The notes: generated by a model from the sequence alone, not told the origin. A stretch of 49,029 nt of DNA from an uncultured Anaerotruncus sp. (GCA_905210995.1 CAJLZE010000005.1:1-49029), one strand, 5' to 3'. Shown: positions 41,120 through 49,029, counted from the first letter of the stretch. A program made the numbers and translations.

Positions 41120-41626
41120 ATGGACATCACTTATACCGCCGGGCAGGAAAAATTCAATTACAGAGTTTGCGCCGTAATGATATCCGGCAATAAAATACTT
41201 GCCATGCACGATGAACGCTCGCCGTATTTTTACCTTCCCGGCGGCAGAGTGAAAATGGGTGAGACCGCCGAATGCGCAGTTATACGTGAGGTTGAAGAAG
41301 AGCTCGGCGTAACACCGAAGATCGTTCGCCCGCTGTGGCTGAATCAGGGCTTTTTTACCGAGGATGTTGACGGGCTCAACTATCATGAGCTGTGCATCTA
41401 TTTTCTGACGGACATATCCGAGACCGGGTTGCATGATAAAGGCGAACGCTTTACGGTCAATGAAGGAAAGCACGTTCACATATTCGAGTGGCTGCCGTTT
41501 GAACGCCTGCGGGATGAATATTTTTATCCGGTATTTTTAAAAGAAAGCATTTTTGATCTGCCGCGGCATTTTGAGCTGAGAACGGAAAACGAACTTACGG
41601 ATCGATCTTTCCGCAATGTGCAATGA
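41120..41626 (+). CDS. Nudix hydrolase
   Basis: 168 residues. Cleaves a nucleoside diphosphate linked to another group, substrate unknown. The Nudix box is complete: GGRVKMGETAECAVIREVEE continuing ELGV, fitting G-x5-E-x7-R-E-U-x-E-E-x-G-U. GAGGT precedes the ATG. Lies 24 nt after the XRE regulator gene and ends at a terminator. Confidence 0.9.
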   Translation: MDITYTAGQEKFNYRVCAVMISGNKILAMHDERSPYFYLPGGRVKMGETAECAVIREVEEELGVTPKIVRPLWLNQGFFTEDVDGLNYHELCIYFLTDISETGLHDKGERFTVNEGKHVHIFEWLPFERLRDEYFYPVFLKESIFDLPRHFELRTENELTDRSFRNVQ

Positions 41627-41638
41627 AAATCCGCTTTC

Positions 41639-41669
41639 ATCGCCCGTCGGCTATTGCGCGGCGGGCGAT
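41639..41669 (+). terminator. Terminator after the Nudix gene
   Basis: Outer arms ATCGCCCG and CGGGCGAT with further pairing inside, followed by TTTCT. It contains the -35 of the next gene's promoter. Confidence 0.65.
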
Positions 41670-41682
41670 TTTCTGATATAAT
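41654..41682 (+). promoter_or_regulatory. Promoter of the ribonuclease gene, overlapping the terminator
   Basis: TTGCGC (41654-41659), 17-nt spacer, TATAAT (41677-41682). The -35 sits in the loop side of the terminator hairpin; the -10 is perfect consensus. Confidence 0.5.
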
Positions 41683-41733
41683 ATGCCTCGGACCGCACGT
41701 TCGGCGGCACGTACAGAAAGGACATTTTTTATC

Positions 41734-42348
41734 ATGTCAAAGCCCGTAATGAACGCCAAAACAAAAAAACTGCTTCTCGGCATTGCCGCGCTCGCGGTCA
41801 TCGCCGTTATCGTTTTCTTCTTCCCGCAGCTGCTGCCATCGGATGACGGCACACTCACGGCGCCTGCGGCATCCGGCAGCACGGCAGCGGCAGCGACGAC
41901 TGCGCCGGAGGCATCAAAACCGACATCTGCGCCACCGGCAGCATCGGACACCGCAAAAACGCCGGAAACGACTCAGGCTCCCGAAACCGAAAAAAAGCTC
42001 GATCGCAACGGCTCTTATACCTCAAAGGAGGACGTTGCGCTATACATTCACCAATACGGCAGGCTGCCCTCGAATTTTATCACCAAGGCGGAAGCCGGAA
42101 AGCTCGGTTGGACAGGCGGCAGCCTTGAAAAATACGCGCCGGGAAAGAGCATAGGCGGCGACCGCTTCGGCAACTATGAGGGCGCGCTGCCGAAAAAAGC
42201 GGGGCGCACCTACACCGAGTGCGACATCGACACCCGAGGAGCCTCGTCACGCGGCGCAAAACGCATTGTTTTTTCAAACGACGGGCTCATATACTATACC
42301 GGAGACCACTATTCGACCTTTGAACTGCTCTACGGCGGCAACAACTGA
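41734..42348 (+). CDS. Barnase-type ribonuclease, membrane-anchored or secreted
   Basis: Guanyl-type RNase of the barnase/microbial RNase N1 group, acting outside the cytoplasm. 204 residues. Residues 11-33 are a hydrophobic anchor or signal (KKLLLGIAALAVIAVIVFFF), then an Ala/Thr/Pro-rich linker to about 88. The catalytic domain (about 95-204) starts TSKEDVALYIHQYGRLPSNF and keeps all the catalytic residues: Glu162 in RTYTECDID, Arg173 and Arg177 in SSRGAKRIVF, and His192 in TGDHYSTF. The start at 41734 follows AAAGGA at 11 nt; Met6 is a second choice. No barstar gene lies next to it, which is unusual. Barnase precedent makes a secreted scavenging or toxin role plausible. Confidence 0.88.
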   Translation: MSKPVMNAKTKKLLLGIAALAVIAVIVFFFPQLLPSDDGTLTAPAASGSTAAAATTAPEASKPTSAPPAASDTAKTPETTQAPETEKKLDRNGSYTSKEDVALYIHQYGRLPSNFITKAEAGKLGWTGGSLEKYAPGKSIGGDRFGNYEGALPKKAGRTYTECDIDTRGASSRGAKRIVFSNDGLIYYTGDHYSTFELLYGGNN

Positions 42349-42377
42349 CCTCTCCGCTTGCCATTCACAATTTCACG

Positions 42378-42406
42378 TTGCTTTTTTAATATTTTTGCGG
42401 TATAAT
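42378..42406 (+). promoter_or_regulatory. Promoter of the PAP2-YwaF pair
   Basis: TTGCTT (42378-42383), 17-nt spacer, TATAAT (42401-42406), 46 nt before the proposed TTG start. Confidence 0.65.
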
Positions 42407-42451
42407 AGAAAAAAACTTTCGGCTGCACCGCAAATGCAGGGAGGATCCCGT

Positions 42452-43096
42452 TTGCTTCGTGACTTTATCCGCAAAAACAGGCAGATATACCTGTTTGCGC
42501 TTTTTCCGCTCATATGGCTTGCATACTTTCTGCCGGCTTCGCGGCAATGCGAGCGCACACTGATGCACTGCCCGCTCGACGACCTCATTCCTTTTCTGCC
42601 GGTATTCATAATCCCGTATGTCCTGTGGTATCTTTATGTGCCGACAGCGCTTCTTCTCAACTGTTTTTCCGACCCCGCATATTTCAAGCGCCAATGCTCC
42701 TGCTTTTTCGGCGGCGCGGGAGTATGCCTGCTTGTGATAATGCTCTTCCCCACTGCTGTTGATTTTCGCCCCGAGATAAACGGAGGCGGCATTTTCAGCC
42801 GTATGTGCGGCATTATATTTTCAATGGACGACGCCGTGTGCGTGTTCCCGAGCCTTCACTGCTACGAGGCGCTGTGCGCTCATCTTACCGCGTTCGCGTC
42901 ACCCGGCATGAGGGGCAAACGGCGGCTGCGCGCCGCAAGCGCGGTGCTCGTTGTGCTTATATGCCTCTCCACCGTGTTCATCAAGCAGCATTCCGTCATA
43001 GACCTGGCGGCAGGCTGCGCCGCGGCGGTCATTGCCGCACTTCCGCTTCTTCTCGCAAAGAAGAAAAGAGGACATCATGATAATAAAACCGTTTAA
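42452..43096 (+). CDS. PAP2-family membrane phosphatase-like protein
   Basis: Integral membrane protein, probably dephosphorylating or transferring a lipid head group. 214 residues with about six hydrophobic segments. Near the C-terminus VFPSLHCYEALCAHLT and IKQHSVIDLAAG match the PSxxxH and HxxxD core motifs of PAP2 enzymes. The start is taken as TTG (42452) because GGGAGG lies 6 nt upstream; the in-frame ATG at 42434 lies ahead of that site and has none of its own. It overlaps the following YwaF-like gene by 20 nt. Substrate unknown; candidates include undecaprenyl-phosphate or phospholipids. Confidence 0.78.
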   Translation: MLRDFIRKNRQIYLFALFPLIWLAYFLPASRQCERTLMHCPLDDLIPFLPVFIIPYVLWYLYVPTALLLNCFSDPAYFKRQCSCFFGGAGVCLLVIMLFPTAVDFRPEINGGGIFSRMCGIIFSMDDAVCVFPSLHCYEALCAHLTAFASPGMRGKRRLRAASAVLVVLICLSTVFIKQHSVIDLAAGCAAAVIAALPLLLAKKKRGHHDNKTV

Positions 43097-43856
43097 CGCC
43101 GCCCACATCGGGCTTTTCGTATTCGCAGCCGCAGCCGTGCTTTTTCTCCGTCTCATTCTCCGCGACAGGAGCGAAAAAGCACGCAAGCTGGTGCTTATCG
43201 TTATATGCTGCGTAAATATCGTCTGCTTTTTCGCTTACAAATTCGCGCTCTCGCGCGACGCGGAATTTCTTGCCGTAAGCGGCATTGAAAAATTCAATTG
43301 GTTCAACGAACTGCCGATACAGCTCTGCAACATCAATATGTTTCTGATACCTATCGGGCTCATCGCCAAAAAACGCCCGATACTCGGATTTTCGTTTTTT
43401 GTCGCACCTCTCGGGGCGGCAATGGCACTGTTCTTTCCCGAAGCGGCGTTCAACGGATATTCGCTTTTTCTGCCGCGAATGCTCGGCTTCTGCCTCACGC
43501 ATCTCGTGATACTTATCTGCGGGATAAGCCTTGCGGCACTCGGGCTTTACCGCCCGAAGTTTTCGGACTTTCCCGGTATCCTTATCACCTTCATCTGTCT
43601 TGCAATAGGCGCGCACTGCGTGAACCTTATCCTGCGCGCGACCGTCTGCCCATACGCAAACTACTTCTTTACATACCACGTTGACATCAGCATTCTGAAC
43701 CTGTTCTGGAGTTGGATCCCCTTGCCGCTGCTCTATCTTCTGCCCGGCATCGTCATACTGCTCGCCTACATGCTGCTCGTATCGCTGCTGTTTTTTACCG
43801 CAGATGTGATCCGCGAAAAGAAAAAAGCCGCTGCGTCAGCCGAATGGCAAAAATAA
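43077..43856 (+). CDS. YwaF/TMEM164-type integral membrane protein
   Basis: 259 residues with about seven hydrophobic segments. Conserved features for the family include FNELPIQLCNINMFLIPIG in the second to third segment and YHVDISILNLFWSWIPLP near the C-terminus. AGAGGACATC precedes the ATG, which lies inside the end of the PAP2-like gene, so translation is coupled. Eukaryotic TMEM164 is reported as a phospholipid acyltransferase; by analogy this pair may act on membrane lipids, which is inference. Ends at a strong terminator. Confidence 0.75.
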   Translation: MIIKPFNAAHIGLFVFAAAAVLFLRLILRDRSEKARKLVLIVICCVNIVCFFAYKFALSRDAEFLAVSGIEKFNWFNELPIQLCNINMFLIPIGLIAKKRPILGFSFFVAPLGAAMALFFPEAAFNGYSLFLPRMLGFCLTHLVILICGISLAALGLYRPKFSDFPGILITFICLAIGAHCVNLILRATVCPYANYFFTYHVDISILNLFWSWIPLPLLYLLPGIVILLAYMLLVSLLFFTADVIREKKKAAASAEWQK

Positions 43857-43884
43857 CGCCGCCGCGTCGGTTGACGCGGCGGCG
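43857..43884. terminator. Bidirectional terminator
   Basis: Perfect 12-bp arms CGCCGCCGCGTC and GACGCGGCGGCG, 4-nt loop, followed by TTATTTTTTT on the plus strand and TTATTTTTGCC on the minus strand. Between convergent YwaF-like and gpsA genes. Confidence 0.85.
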
Positions 43885-43896
43885 TTATTTTTTTGC

Positions 43897-44943
43897 TTAC
43901 CTTTCGAAGGTGAATTTTTCCCACGGTATATCCACGGGCATTTTGCGGCTGATTATCTCGTCAACATGCCAGAGAAGCGGGAAATCGTCGGGATCGAGCG
44001 TTCCCTTCTCCGCACATATGCGGATGGCTTTTGCCACGCGCACGGCAACGACAAGGGATTCAAGCGTCACGCCGTTGAGCTCGGCGCGCGCCTCGTCAAT
44101 ATCGAGCCCGCGCCCGAGGAGAATGCCTACAAGGCGCGTTCTGCCGCCGTAAACGGTGACATAAAGGTCGCCGGCGCCGACGCAGAGGTTGTCTATCGTT
44201 CCCGCGCCCTGATAGTCGAGGAGCCTGCTCATTTCCTTCACAGCCTGACCGAACACAGCCGCCTGAGAATTGAAATGCAGCTCGCTGTCAAGCCCGAATT
44301 TCTTCTGGTTGAGTCCGATCGTCAGTGCGATACCGAGCGCATAGCCGTTTTTGAGCGCGACGGCGCTTTCAATGCCCACTACATCGGTGGAGAGGCTGAT
44401 ATGATAATAATCGGTCGCCATTATCTTCTTCAGCTTGCGGAGCGTCTCCATATTCTTTCCGCAAAAGGCGACCTCGGTCTGATCGTGCGCGACAAGCTCA
44501 TAGCTCGTGCATGGACCGCCTATTGCGTTCAGCTCGAGCCGGCTCCCTATGGCGTCAAGCTTTTTCTGCCACACCTCGGGGTATGTCAGAAGCCTGCCGT
44601 CGGGCGTGTCCATAAGTCCCTTGGTGACGCTGAGCACCGGAATGCTCTCAGGTATACGCGGCAGCACATTCTCGCCGAACCAATCGACGCCGAAGCTCGA
44701 AACGCCGCCGATTATCATGTCGGCGCCCTCGACAGCTCTGTCCATATCCTCTATCTGATAAAATTCGACGCCATCCGGGAAATCCCGTTTGAACTTTGGG
44801 TGACGGTTCGTGCGCTTTGCGCTCTCGATTATCTCGCGGTCAAGAGGAGTGCCGACGATGCGCACCCTGTTGCCGTTTTCTCTTGCGGGAAAAGCCAGAG
44901 CGGAACCCATCATTCCCGCCCCGATGATAGTTACTGTTGCCAT
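43897..44943 (-). CDS. gpsA: Glycerol-3-phosphate dehydrogenase, NAD(P)+-dependent
   Basis: Reduces dihydroxyacetone phosphate to sn-glycerol-3-phosphate, the backbone for phospholipids. 348 residues. Seen: N-terminal GAGMMGSAL dinucleotide-binding loop, VTKGLMD, AIGGPCTSYELVAH, the catalytic-lysine region VALKNGYALGIALTIGL, and GAGDLYVTVYGGRTRLVG near the C-terminus. The frame is open upstream; ATG at 44943 is chosen because AAGGAG lies 7 nt before it and the Rossmann fold starts at once. Single gene with its own promoter. The order in the dinucleotide domain is typical of GpsA rather than GlpD. Confidence 0.9.
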   Translation of the reverse strand: MATVTIIGAGMMGSALAFPARENGNRVRIVGTPLDREIIESAKRTNRHPKFKRDFPDGVEFYQIEDMDRAVEGADMIIGGVSSFGVDWFGENVLPRIPESIPVLSVTKGLMDTPDGRLLTYPEVWQKKLDAIGSRLELNAIGGPCTSYELVAHDQTEVAFCGKNMETLRKLKKIMATDYYHISLSTDVVGIESAVALKNGYALGIALTIGLNQKKFGLDSELHFNSQAAVFGQAVKEMSRLLDYQGAGTIDNLCVGAGDLYVTVYGGRTRLVGILLGRGLDIDEARAELNGVTLESLVVAVRVAKAIRICAEKGTLDPDDFPLLWHVDEIISRKMPVDIPWEKFTFER

Positions 44944-45009
44944 TGCGATCTCCTTGCATCTTGCATTCTTCCGTGATATTCTGCGCGGCACCGCCGCCCA
45001 CCGCTGTTT

Positions 45010-45037
45010 ATTATACCATAAAAGCGCGCAATTGCAA
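45010..45037 (-). promoter_or_regulatory. Promoter of gpsA
   Basis: Minus strand: TTGCAA (45037-45032), 16-nt spacer, TATAAT (45015-45010), about 67 nt upstream of the start codon. Confidence 0.6.
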
Positions 45038-45080
45038 TATGGAAAGAGCAACTTTTACAAGGTGCAGTCACAAAAAGCCG

Positions 45081-45112
45081 AACGGGTCTGACGCATAATG
45101 TGTCAGACCCGT
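45081..45112 (-). terminator. Terminator of the ATP synthase operon
   Basis: Arms AACGGGTCTGACGCA and TGTGTCAGACCCGTT, one mismatch, 2-nt loop; on the minus strand CGGCTTTTTG follows. It lies 6 nt beyond the atpC stop. Confidence 0.75.
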
Positions 45113-45117
45113 TCGTA

Positions 45118-45528
45118 TTACTGTTCGGAAATATCCTTTACATGCAAACGCGCTATCGCGCGGGCAAGTGTTATAGCTGCCGTGCGGTACTCGCGTATGC
45201 TCTCCCTGTGCAGCATTGCTTCCTTTGCGGCGTCGGCTGCGCGGCGTGCGCGGTTGGCGTCGATCTCCTCGGGACGCTCTGCGGAATCCACAAGCACCAA
45301 TACCTCATTGTTCTCGATCTTCACAAGCCCCGACGAAACGGAGGCTATGCGGTTCGCCTCGCCCGGGATGCGATATGTCATCGTGCCGGGAGCTATGGCG
45401 CTGATGGTATTGGCATGCCCCGCAAGAATGCCGTACTGCCCGGTGGGTGTGGGAACTATCAGAGACTCGCACTCGCCCTCGTAAAATGTGCTGTCGGCTG
45501 CAAGTATATGGACTCTGAAGCTGCTCAT
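45118..45528 (-). CDS. atpC: F-type ATP synthase epsilon subunit
   Basis: Part of the central stalk of the F1 motor; inhibits ATP hydrolysis and helps couple rotation to catalysis. 136 residues: an N-terminal beta-sandwich (FRVHILAADSTFYEGECESL, then PTPTGQYGILAGHANTI) and a C-terminal two-helix domain (RARRAADAAKEAMLHR). Last gene of the operon; its ATG overlaps the end of atpD by 4 nt. Confidence 0.93.
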   Translation of the reverse strand: MSSFRVHILAADSTFYEGECESLIVPTPTGQYGILAGHANTISAIAPGTMTYRIPGEANRIASVSSGLVKIENNEVLVLVDSAERPEEIDANRARRAADAAKEAMLHRESIREYRTAAITLARAIARLHVKDISEQ

Positions 45529-46919
45529 ACGCCCATCGCCCCCGCCTTCTTTATCACGTCGTCGATCGTTCCGACGTTGTAGAAAGCCGCCTCTGGGTAT
45601 TTATCCATGTCGCCGCCGATTATTGCGGCAAAGCCGCGAACCGTTTCGGCAACGGGAACATAAACGCCGGGGACGCCGCTGAACTTCTCGGCAACGTGCA
45701 TCGGCTGAGAGAGGAACCGCTGTATGCGCCTTGCGCGTGCAACGGTCTGGCGGTCGGATTCGCTCAGCTCATCCATTCCGAGTATTGCGATTATGTCCTG
45801 AAGCTCGTTGTATTTCTGAAGTATCTCCTGAACGCGGCGTGCCACCTCGTAGTGCTCCTCGCCCACAATGTCAGCCTCAAGTATGCGCGATGCCGACGCG
45901 AGCGGATCGACCGCCGGGTATATTCCCTGCTCGGCTATGCGGCGGGAAAGCACCGTTGTCGCATCAAGGTGAGTAAATGTCGTCGCCGGCGCCGGGTCGG
46001 TCAGGTCGTCGGCGGGAACGTACACCGCCTGCACCGACGTGACGGAGCCGTTCTTTGTTGTGGCGATGCGCTCCTCGAGCGCGCCCATTTCGTCGGCAAG
46101 CGTAGGCTGATATCCGACTGCGGACGGCATTCTGCCGAGAAGCGTGGACACCTCGCTGCCCGCCTGAACGAAGCGGAATATGTTGTCTATGAACAAAAGC
46201 ACATCCTTGTGCTGCGCATCACGGAAATATTCCGCCATCGTAAGCCCCGAAAGCGCAACGCGCATACGCACGCCGGGCGCCTCGTTCATCTGCCCGAACA
46301 CGAGCGCGGTTCTGTTAGCCACGCCGCTCTCGTGCATTTCGCTCCAGAGGTCGTTGCCCTCGCGGCTGCGCTCGCCGACACCCGTGAAAACGGAATAACC
46401 TCCGTGCTCGGTGGCAACGTTGTGTATGAGCTCCTGTATCAGAACTGTCTTGCCGACGCCCGCTCCGCCGAAAAGACCGATCTTTCCTCCGCGCGGATAA
46501 GGCTCGAGCAGGTCTATGACCTTTATGCCCGTTTCAAGCACGCTGGAGGTCGGCACAAGCTCGGTAAACGCCGGCGCTTTTCTGTGTATCTGCCACCTCT
46601 CGGTGTAGGCGGGAAGGTCATCTCCGCCGTCTATCGGCTTTCCGAGGACGTTGAACATACGCCCGAGCGTGCATCTGCCGACGGGAACGTCTATCCCCTT
46701 GCCGAGAGCGCGCACTTCCATACCGCGCGCCAGTCCCTCTGACGCACCGAGCATAACGCAGCGCACCTCGTCGTTTCTTATGTGGAGAGCGACCTCCATC
46801 GTCCGCTCATCGCCGTCAACAGTGACGGTGAGAGCTTCCTTTATCGACGGGAGATTGCCGCGCGCGAATCTGCAATCCACCACAGATCCGGATACTGCGG
46901 TTATTTTTCCGATATTCAA
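45525..46919 (-). CDS. atpD: F-type ATP synthase beta subunit
   Basis: Catalytic subunit that makes ATP at the alpha/beta interface. 464 residues. Seen: Walker A GGAGVGKTVL, the catalytic Glu in VGERSREGNDL, Walker B DVLLFIDNIFRF, the DELSEED-region match MDELSESDRQT, and LGRMPSAVGYQPTLADEMG. Overlaps atpG by 4 nt upstream and atpC by 4 nt downstream, consistent with coupled translation. Confidence 0.97.
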   Translation of the reverse strand: MNIGKITAVSGSVVDCRFARGNLPSIKEALTVTVDGDERTMEVALHIRNDEVRCVMLGASEGLARGMEVRALGKGIDVPVGRCTLGRMFNVLGKPIDGGDDLPAYTERWQIHRKAPAFTELVPTSSVLETGIKVIDLLEPYPRGGKIGLFGGAGVGKTVLIQELIHNVATEHGGYSVFTGVGERSREGNDLWSEMHESGVANRTALVFGQMNEAPGVRMRVALSGLTMAEYFRDAQHKDVLLFIDNIFRFVQAGSEVSTLLGRMPSAVGYQPTLADEMGALEERIATTKNGSVTSVQAVYVPADDLTDPAPATTFTHLDATTVLSRRIAEQGIYPAVDPLASASRILEADIVGEEHYEVARRVQEILQKYNELQDIIAILGMDELSESDRQTVARARRIQRFLSQPMHVAEKFSGVPGVYVPVAETVRGFAAIIGGDMDKYPEAAFYNVGTIDDVIKKAGAMGV

Positions 46920-47836
46920 GTCGTCTCCGCCTCCCTTTTGTCTTCTTTCTGTTGTTTTTTACGCTGCGCCGCCGCACACGCCGAGACCTCTGTGATCTCC
47001 ATCGTTATGGCAGCCTGACGTATGCGGTTGTACTGCACCGAAAGCTCGGATATCATCCTTTCGGCGTTTTCGTTGGCAAGGTGCATTGCAGCCATGCGCG
47101 CGCTCTGCTCGCTGCAAAAGCTGTCTATCAGTGCACTGTAAATAAATCCGGAAACATAGCTCGGTATGATACCCTCGAGCACCTCGCGCACCGACGGTGT
47201 GAACTCAAACGGTTCCTTTACCGCTTTTTCCTCGGTATCGGTCACGAATGTCTTTCTGTGAAATGGCAAAAGCCTTGCGGTCTTTGTTTCCTCCGTCATA
47301 CCGTTTTTTATATCGGTGTATATGACGTATATCTTCTCTGCCTCGCCGCGGTCGTAGCGTTCGAGAAGTATCTCGCTTATCTCACGCGCACGCTGCATGG
47401 TTGGGTTTTGCGCGGTATAAAGAAAGCTCTGCTCCATCGGAACGCCGTGGCGGGCAAAATACTGTCTGCCATACTCGCCGACGACGAAAAGCTTCGTGTC
47501 GGGATGCTTGACAAGCATACGCTCCGCCTCGCGTATGACATTCTGGTTATACGCGCCCGCAAGCCCCTTGTCTGCGGTTATCACAAGGCAGGCATACGTG
47601 CCGTTAAGCTCGGGCATACCTTCCTTCGGGTAAAAATAGCGGCTCTCGACATCCTCTGCAGTGCGGAAAATGCGCTTTATCTCGCCGCGCATCGCCTCAA
47701 AATACGGGCGTGTATGATCGAGACCTTCCTTTGCCTTGCGCAGCTTCGCCGAGGCGATAAGATACATCGCGTTTGTGATCTTTTCGGTGTCGCGAACGCT
47801 CCTTATCCGCCTTTTTATCTCCTTTGCGCCAGCCAT
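46916..47836 (-). CDS. atpG: F-type ATP synthase gamma subunit
   Basis: Rotating shaft of F1. 306 residues. The N-terminal coiled-coil helix (MAGAKEIKRRIRSVRDTEKI), a central Rossmann-like domain (LVITADKGLAGAYNQNVIRE), and the C-terminal helix (ALIDSFCSEQSARMAAMHLA, then NRIRQAAITMEITEV) are all present. It begins 6 nt after atpA. Confidence 0.96.
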   Translation of the reverse strand: MAGAKEIKRRIRSVRDTEKITNAMYLIASAKLRKAKEGLDHTRPYFEAMRGEIKRIFRTAEDVESRYFYPKEGMPELNGTYACLVITADKGLAGAYNQNVIREAERMLVKHPDTKLFVVGEYGRQYFARHGVPMEQSFLYTAQNPTMQRAREISEILLERYDRGEAEKIYVIYTDIKNGMTEETKTARLLPFHRKTFVTDTEEKAVKEPFEFTPSVREVLEGIIPSYVSGFIYSALIDSFCSEQSARMAAMHLANENAERMISELSVQYNRIRQAAITMEITEVSACAAAQRKKQQKEDKREAETT

Positions 47837-47842
47837 ATCACA

Positions 47843-49029
47843 TCACTCTGCCGGCTCTGCCGGGCTCACACACCTGCGCGCAAGCGCGGATATGCTCTTT
47901 CTGTCGCTGTCGGCGATCGTTCCCGAGCCGTCTATCGCGGCGCAAATATCGGGAAGCTCCGCTTCGGCTGCCGCTATGAGCTTTGCAGCCAGATGAGCGA
48001 TCTCACCCGGCTCTGCATCCTCAAAGGCATGGTCGAGAGCCGCGGTGAGCAATATCACCTGCGCATGGCGGCTGTACGGATGGTACTGCGGCTGACGCAG
48101 GAGCTGCATAAGCCCGTGACCGTATCTGAGCTGCCTTTTTGTAAGCTCGTCAAGGTCGCTCGCAAACTGCGTAAAGACCTCTATCTCGCGGTACTGCGCA
48201 AGATCGAGACGTATAGACCCGGCAGCTTTTTTCATTGCCGGAGCCTGTGCCGCTCCACCGACACGCGAGACCGAAAGACCGATATTCACTGCGGGACGCT
48301 GCCCCGAGTGGAAAAGATCGCTTTCAAGGAAAAGCTGACCGTCGGTGATGGATATTATGTTCGTCGGTATATACGCCGCGACGTCGCCCGCCTGTGTTTC
48401 GACTATCGGCAGAGCCGTCATGCTGCCGCCGCCGAGACGGTCGGCAAGCTGCGCCGAGCGCTCGAGCAGTCTTGAATGCAGATAAAACACGTCTCCGGGA
48501 TACGCCTCACGTCCGGGCGAGCGCCCGAGCAGCAGGCTGAGCGCACGGTATGCCACCGCGTGCTTTGAAAGATCGTCATAAACGATAAGAACGTCCTTGC
48601 CGCGGCGCATGAAATATTCTCCGAGCGCGCAGGCGGCATACGGAGTGATATACTGCATCGTCGCCGCCTCGCTTGCGGTCGAGCTGACGATAACGGTATA
48701 ATCCATCGCGCCGCGCTTTGCAAGCACGTCGGCAAGCTGAGCGACGCTCGAGCCCTTTTGCCCTATTGCGGCATAAATGCAGATAACGCCGCGTCCCTTT
48801 TGGTTAAGGATCGTATCGACCGCAAGCGCGGTCTTGCCGGTCTGCCTGTCGCCGATTATCAGCTCACGCTGACCGCGGCCTATCGGGAACATCGAATCCA
48901 CCGCAAGCAGCCCCGTCTCAAGCGGGCGGCTCACCGGTTTGCGGTCGATGATGGCGGGAGCGGGACTCTCTATCGGATACCAGTCCTCCTCGGCGATGCT
49001 GCCCTTGCCGTCTATCGGCTCGCCGAGCG
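47843..49029 (-). CDS. atpA: F-type ATP synthase alpha subunit (5' end outside window)
   Basis: Non-catalytic nucleotide-binding subunit of F1. About 395 residues are present; the N-terminal beta-barrel and start are cut off by the window edge, and the frame is open to 49029. Seen: GEPIDGKG at the edge, then PVSRPLETGLLAVDSMFPIG, Walker A GDRQTGKTALA, Walker B DVLIVYDDLSKHA, and SISDGQLF-type SITDGQLFLESDLF. The C-terminal helical domain runs to 47843. The remaining subunit genes (atpB, E, F, H) are expected upstream, outside the window. Confidence 0.96.
   Translation of the reverse strand, partial: LGEPIDGKGSIAEEDWYPIESPAPAIIDRKPVSRPLETGLLAVDSMFPIGRGQRELIIGDRQTGKTALAVDTILNQKGRGVICIYAAIGQKGSSVAQLADVLAKRGAMDYTVIVSSTASEAATMQYITPYAACALGEYFMRRGKDVLIVYDDLSKHAVAYRALSLLLGRSPGREAYPGDVFYLHSRLLERSAQLADRLGGGSMTALPIVETQAGDVAAYIPTNIISITDGQLFLESDLFHSGQRPAVNIGLSVSRVGGAAQAPAMKKAAGSIRLDLAQYREIEVFTQFASDLDELTKRQLRYGHGLMQLLRQPQYHPYSRHAQVILLTAALDHAFEDAEPGEIAHLAAKLIAAAEAELPDICAAIDGSGTIADSDRKSISALARRCVSPAEPAE

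Noticed and set aside
41096..43096. Barstar gene next to the barnase-type RNase
   Set aside because: The flanking genes are a Nudix hydrolase and a PAP2-like protein, and no short acidic barstar-like frame is present on either strand nearby.
46952..48475. Long open frame (507 codons) on the plus strand
   Set aside because: Antisense to atpG and atpA, both certain genes.

Overview
The window looks like chromosome of an endospore-forming Firmicute of class Clostridia, probably an uncultured gut lineage. The evidence is the sporulation set: a complete spoIIAA-spoIIAB-sigF operon, spoIIGA next to sigE, and an alpha/beta-type small acid-soluble spore protein. Gram-positive lipoproteins, DUF1700/DUF4097-like envelope genes and a clostridial-type large serine recombinase agree with this. 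Most of the window is GC-rich; about 31.0-36.6 kb is visibly AT-richer and reads as foreign or decaying DNA.

Layout. 0-5 kb: GH2 beta-galactosidase (-), an acetyltransferase with a membrane tail (+), a glycerophosphodiester phosphodiesterase (-). 4.9-6.6 kb: the forespore switch spoIIAA-spoIIAB-sigF (-). 6.7-8.3 kb: trmB-truB (-). 8.6-12.0 kb: a HAAS/DUF1700-like membrane protein, a DUF4097-like protein and lysA, tightly packed (+). 12.0-13.7 kb: spoIIGA-sigE (-), with spoIIGA broken by an apparent one-base frameshift. 13.8-22.2 kb: polysaccharide deacetylase, DUF1015 protein, ABC exporter, SASP, an orphan solute-binding lipoprotein and tyrS. 22.5-28.0 kb: an 896-residue lipoprotein with a metallo-beta-lactamase domain, convergent with two tandem paralogous lipoproteins of unknown family. 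28.1 kb: tRNA-Gln(UUG).

28.3-36.5 kb is an accessory island. It holds an IS3-family transposase fragment, a large serine recombinase with a TnpW-like gene, a truncated Rhs/YD-repeat gene abutting the 3' end of a P-loop kinase gene, an 84-bp direct repeat around that rearranged block, and several small unknown genes that could be orphan immunity or toxin remnants. 36.7-43.9 kb is mixed: methyltransferase, acetyltransferase, a MATE pseudogene with three lesions beside an intact LysR gene, an XRE regulator, a Nudix hydrolase, a membrane-anchored barnase-type RNase without barstar, and a PAP2-like/YwaF-like membrane pair. 43.9-49.0 kb: gpsA, then the end of the F-type ATP synthase operon (atpA partial, atpG, atpD, atpC).

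Many genes have readable sigma-A-type promoters, several with consensus or near-consensus hexamers at 17-nt spacing, and strong intrinsic terminators, several bidirectional. I see no certain new system. The best candidates for undescribed biology are the 22.5-28.0 kb lipoprotein block, the barstar-less anchored barnase, and the Rhs-derived island. The interrupted spoIIGA is the observation most worth checking first.
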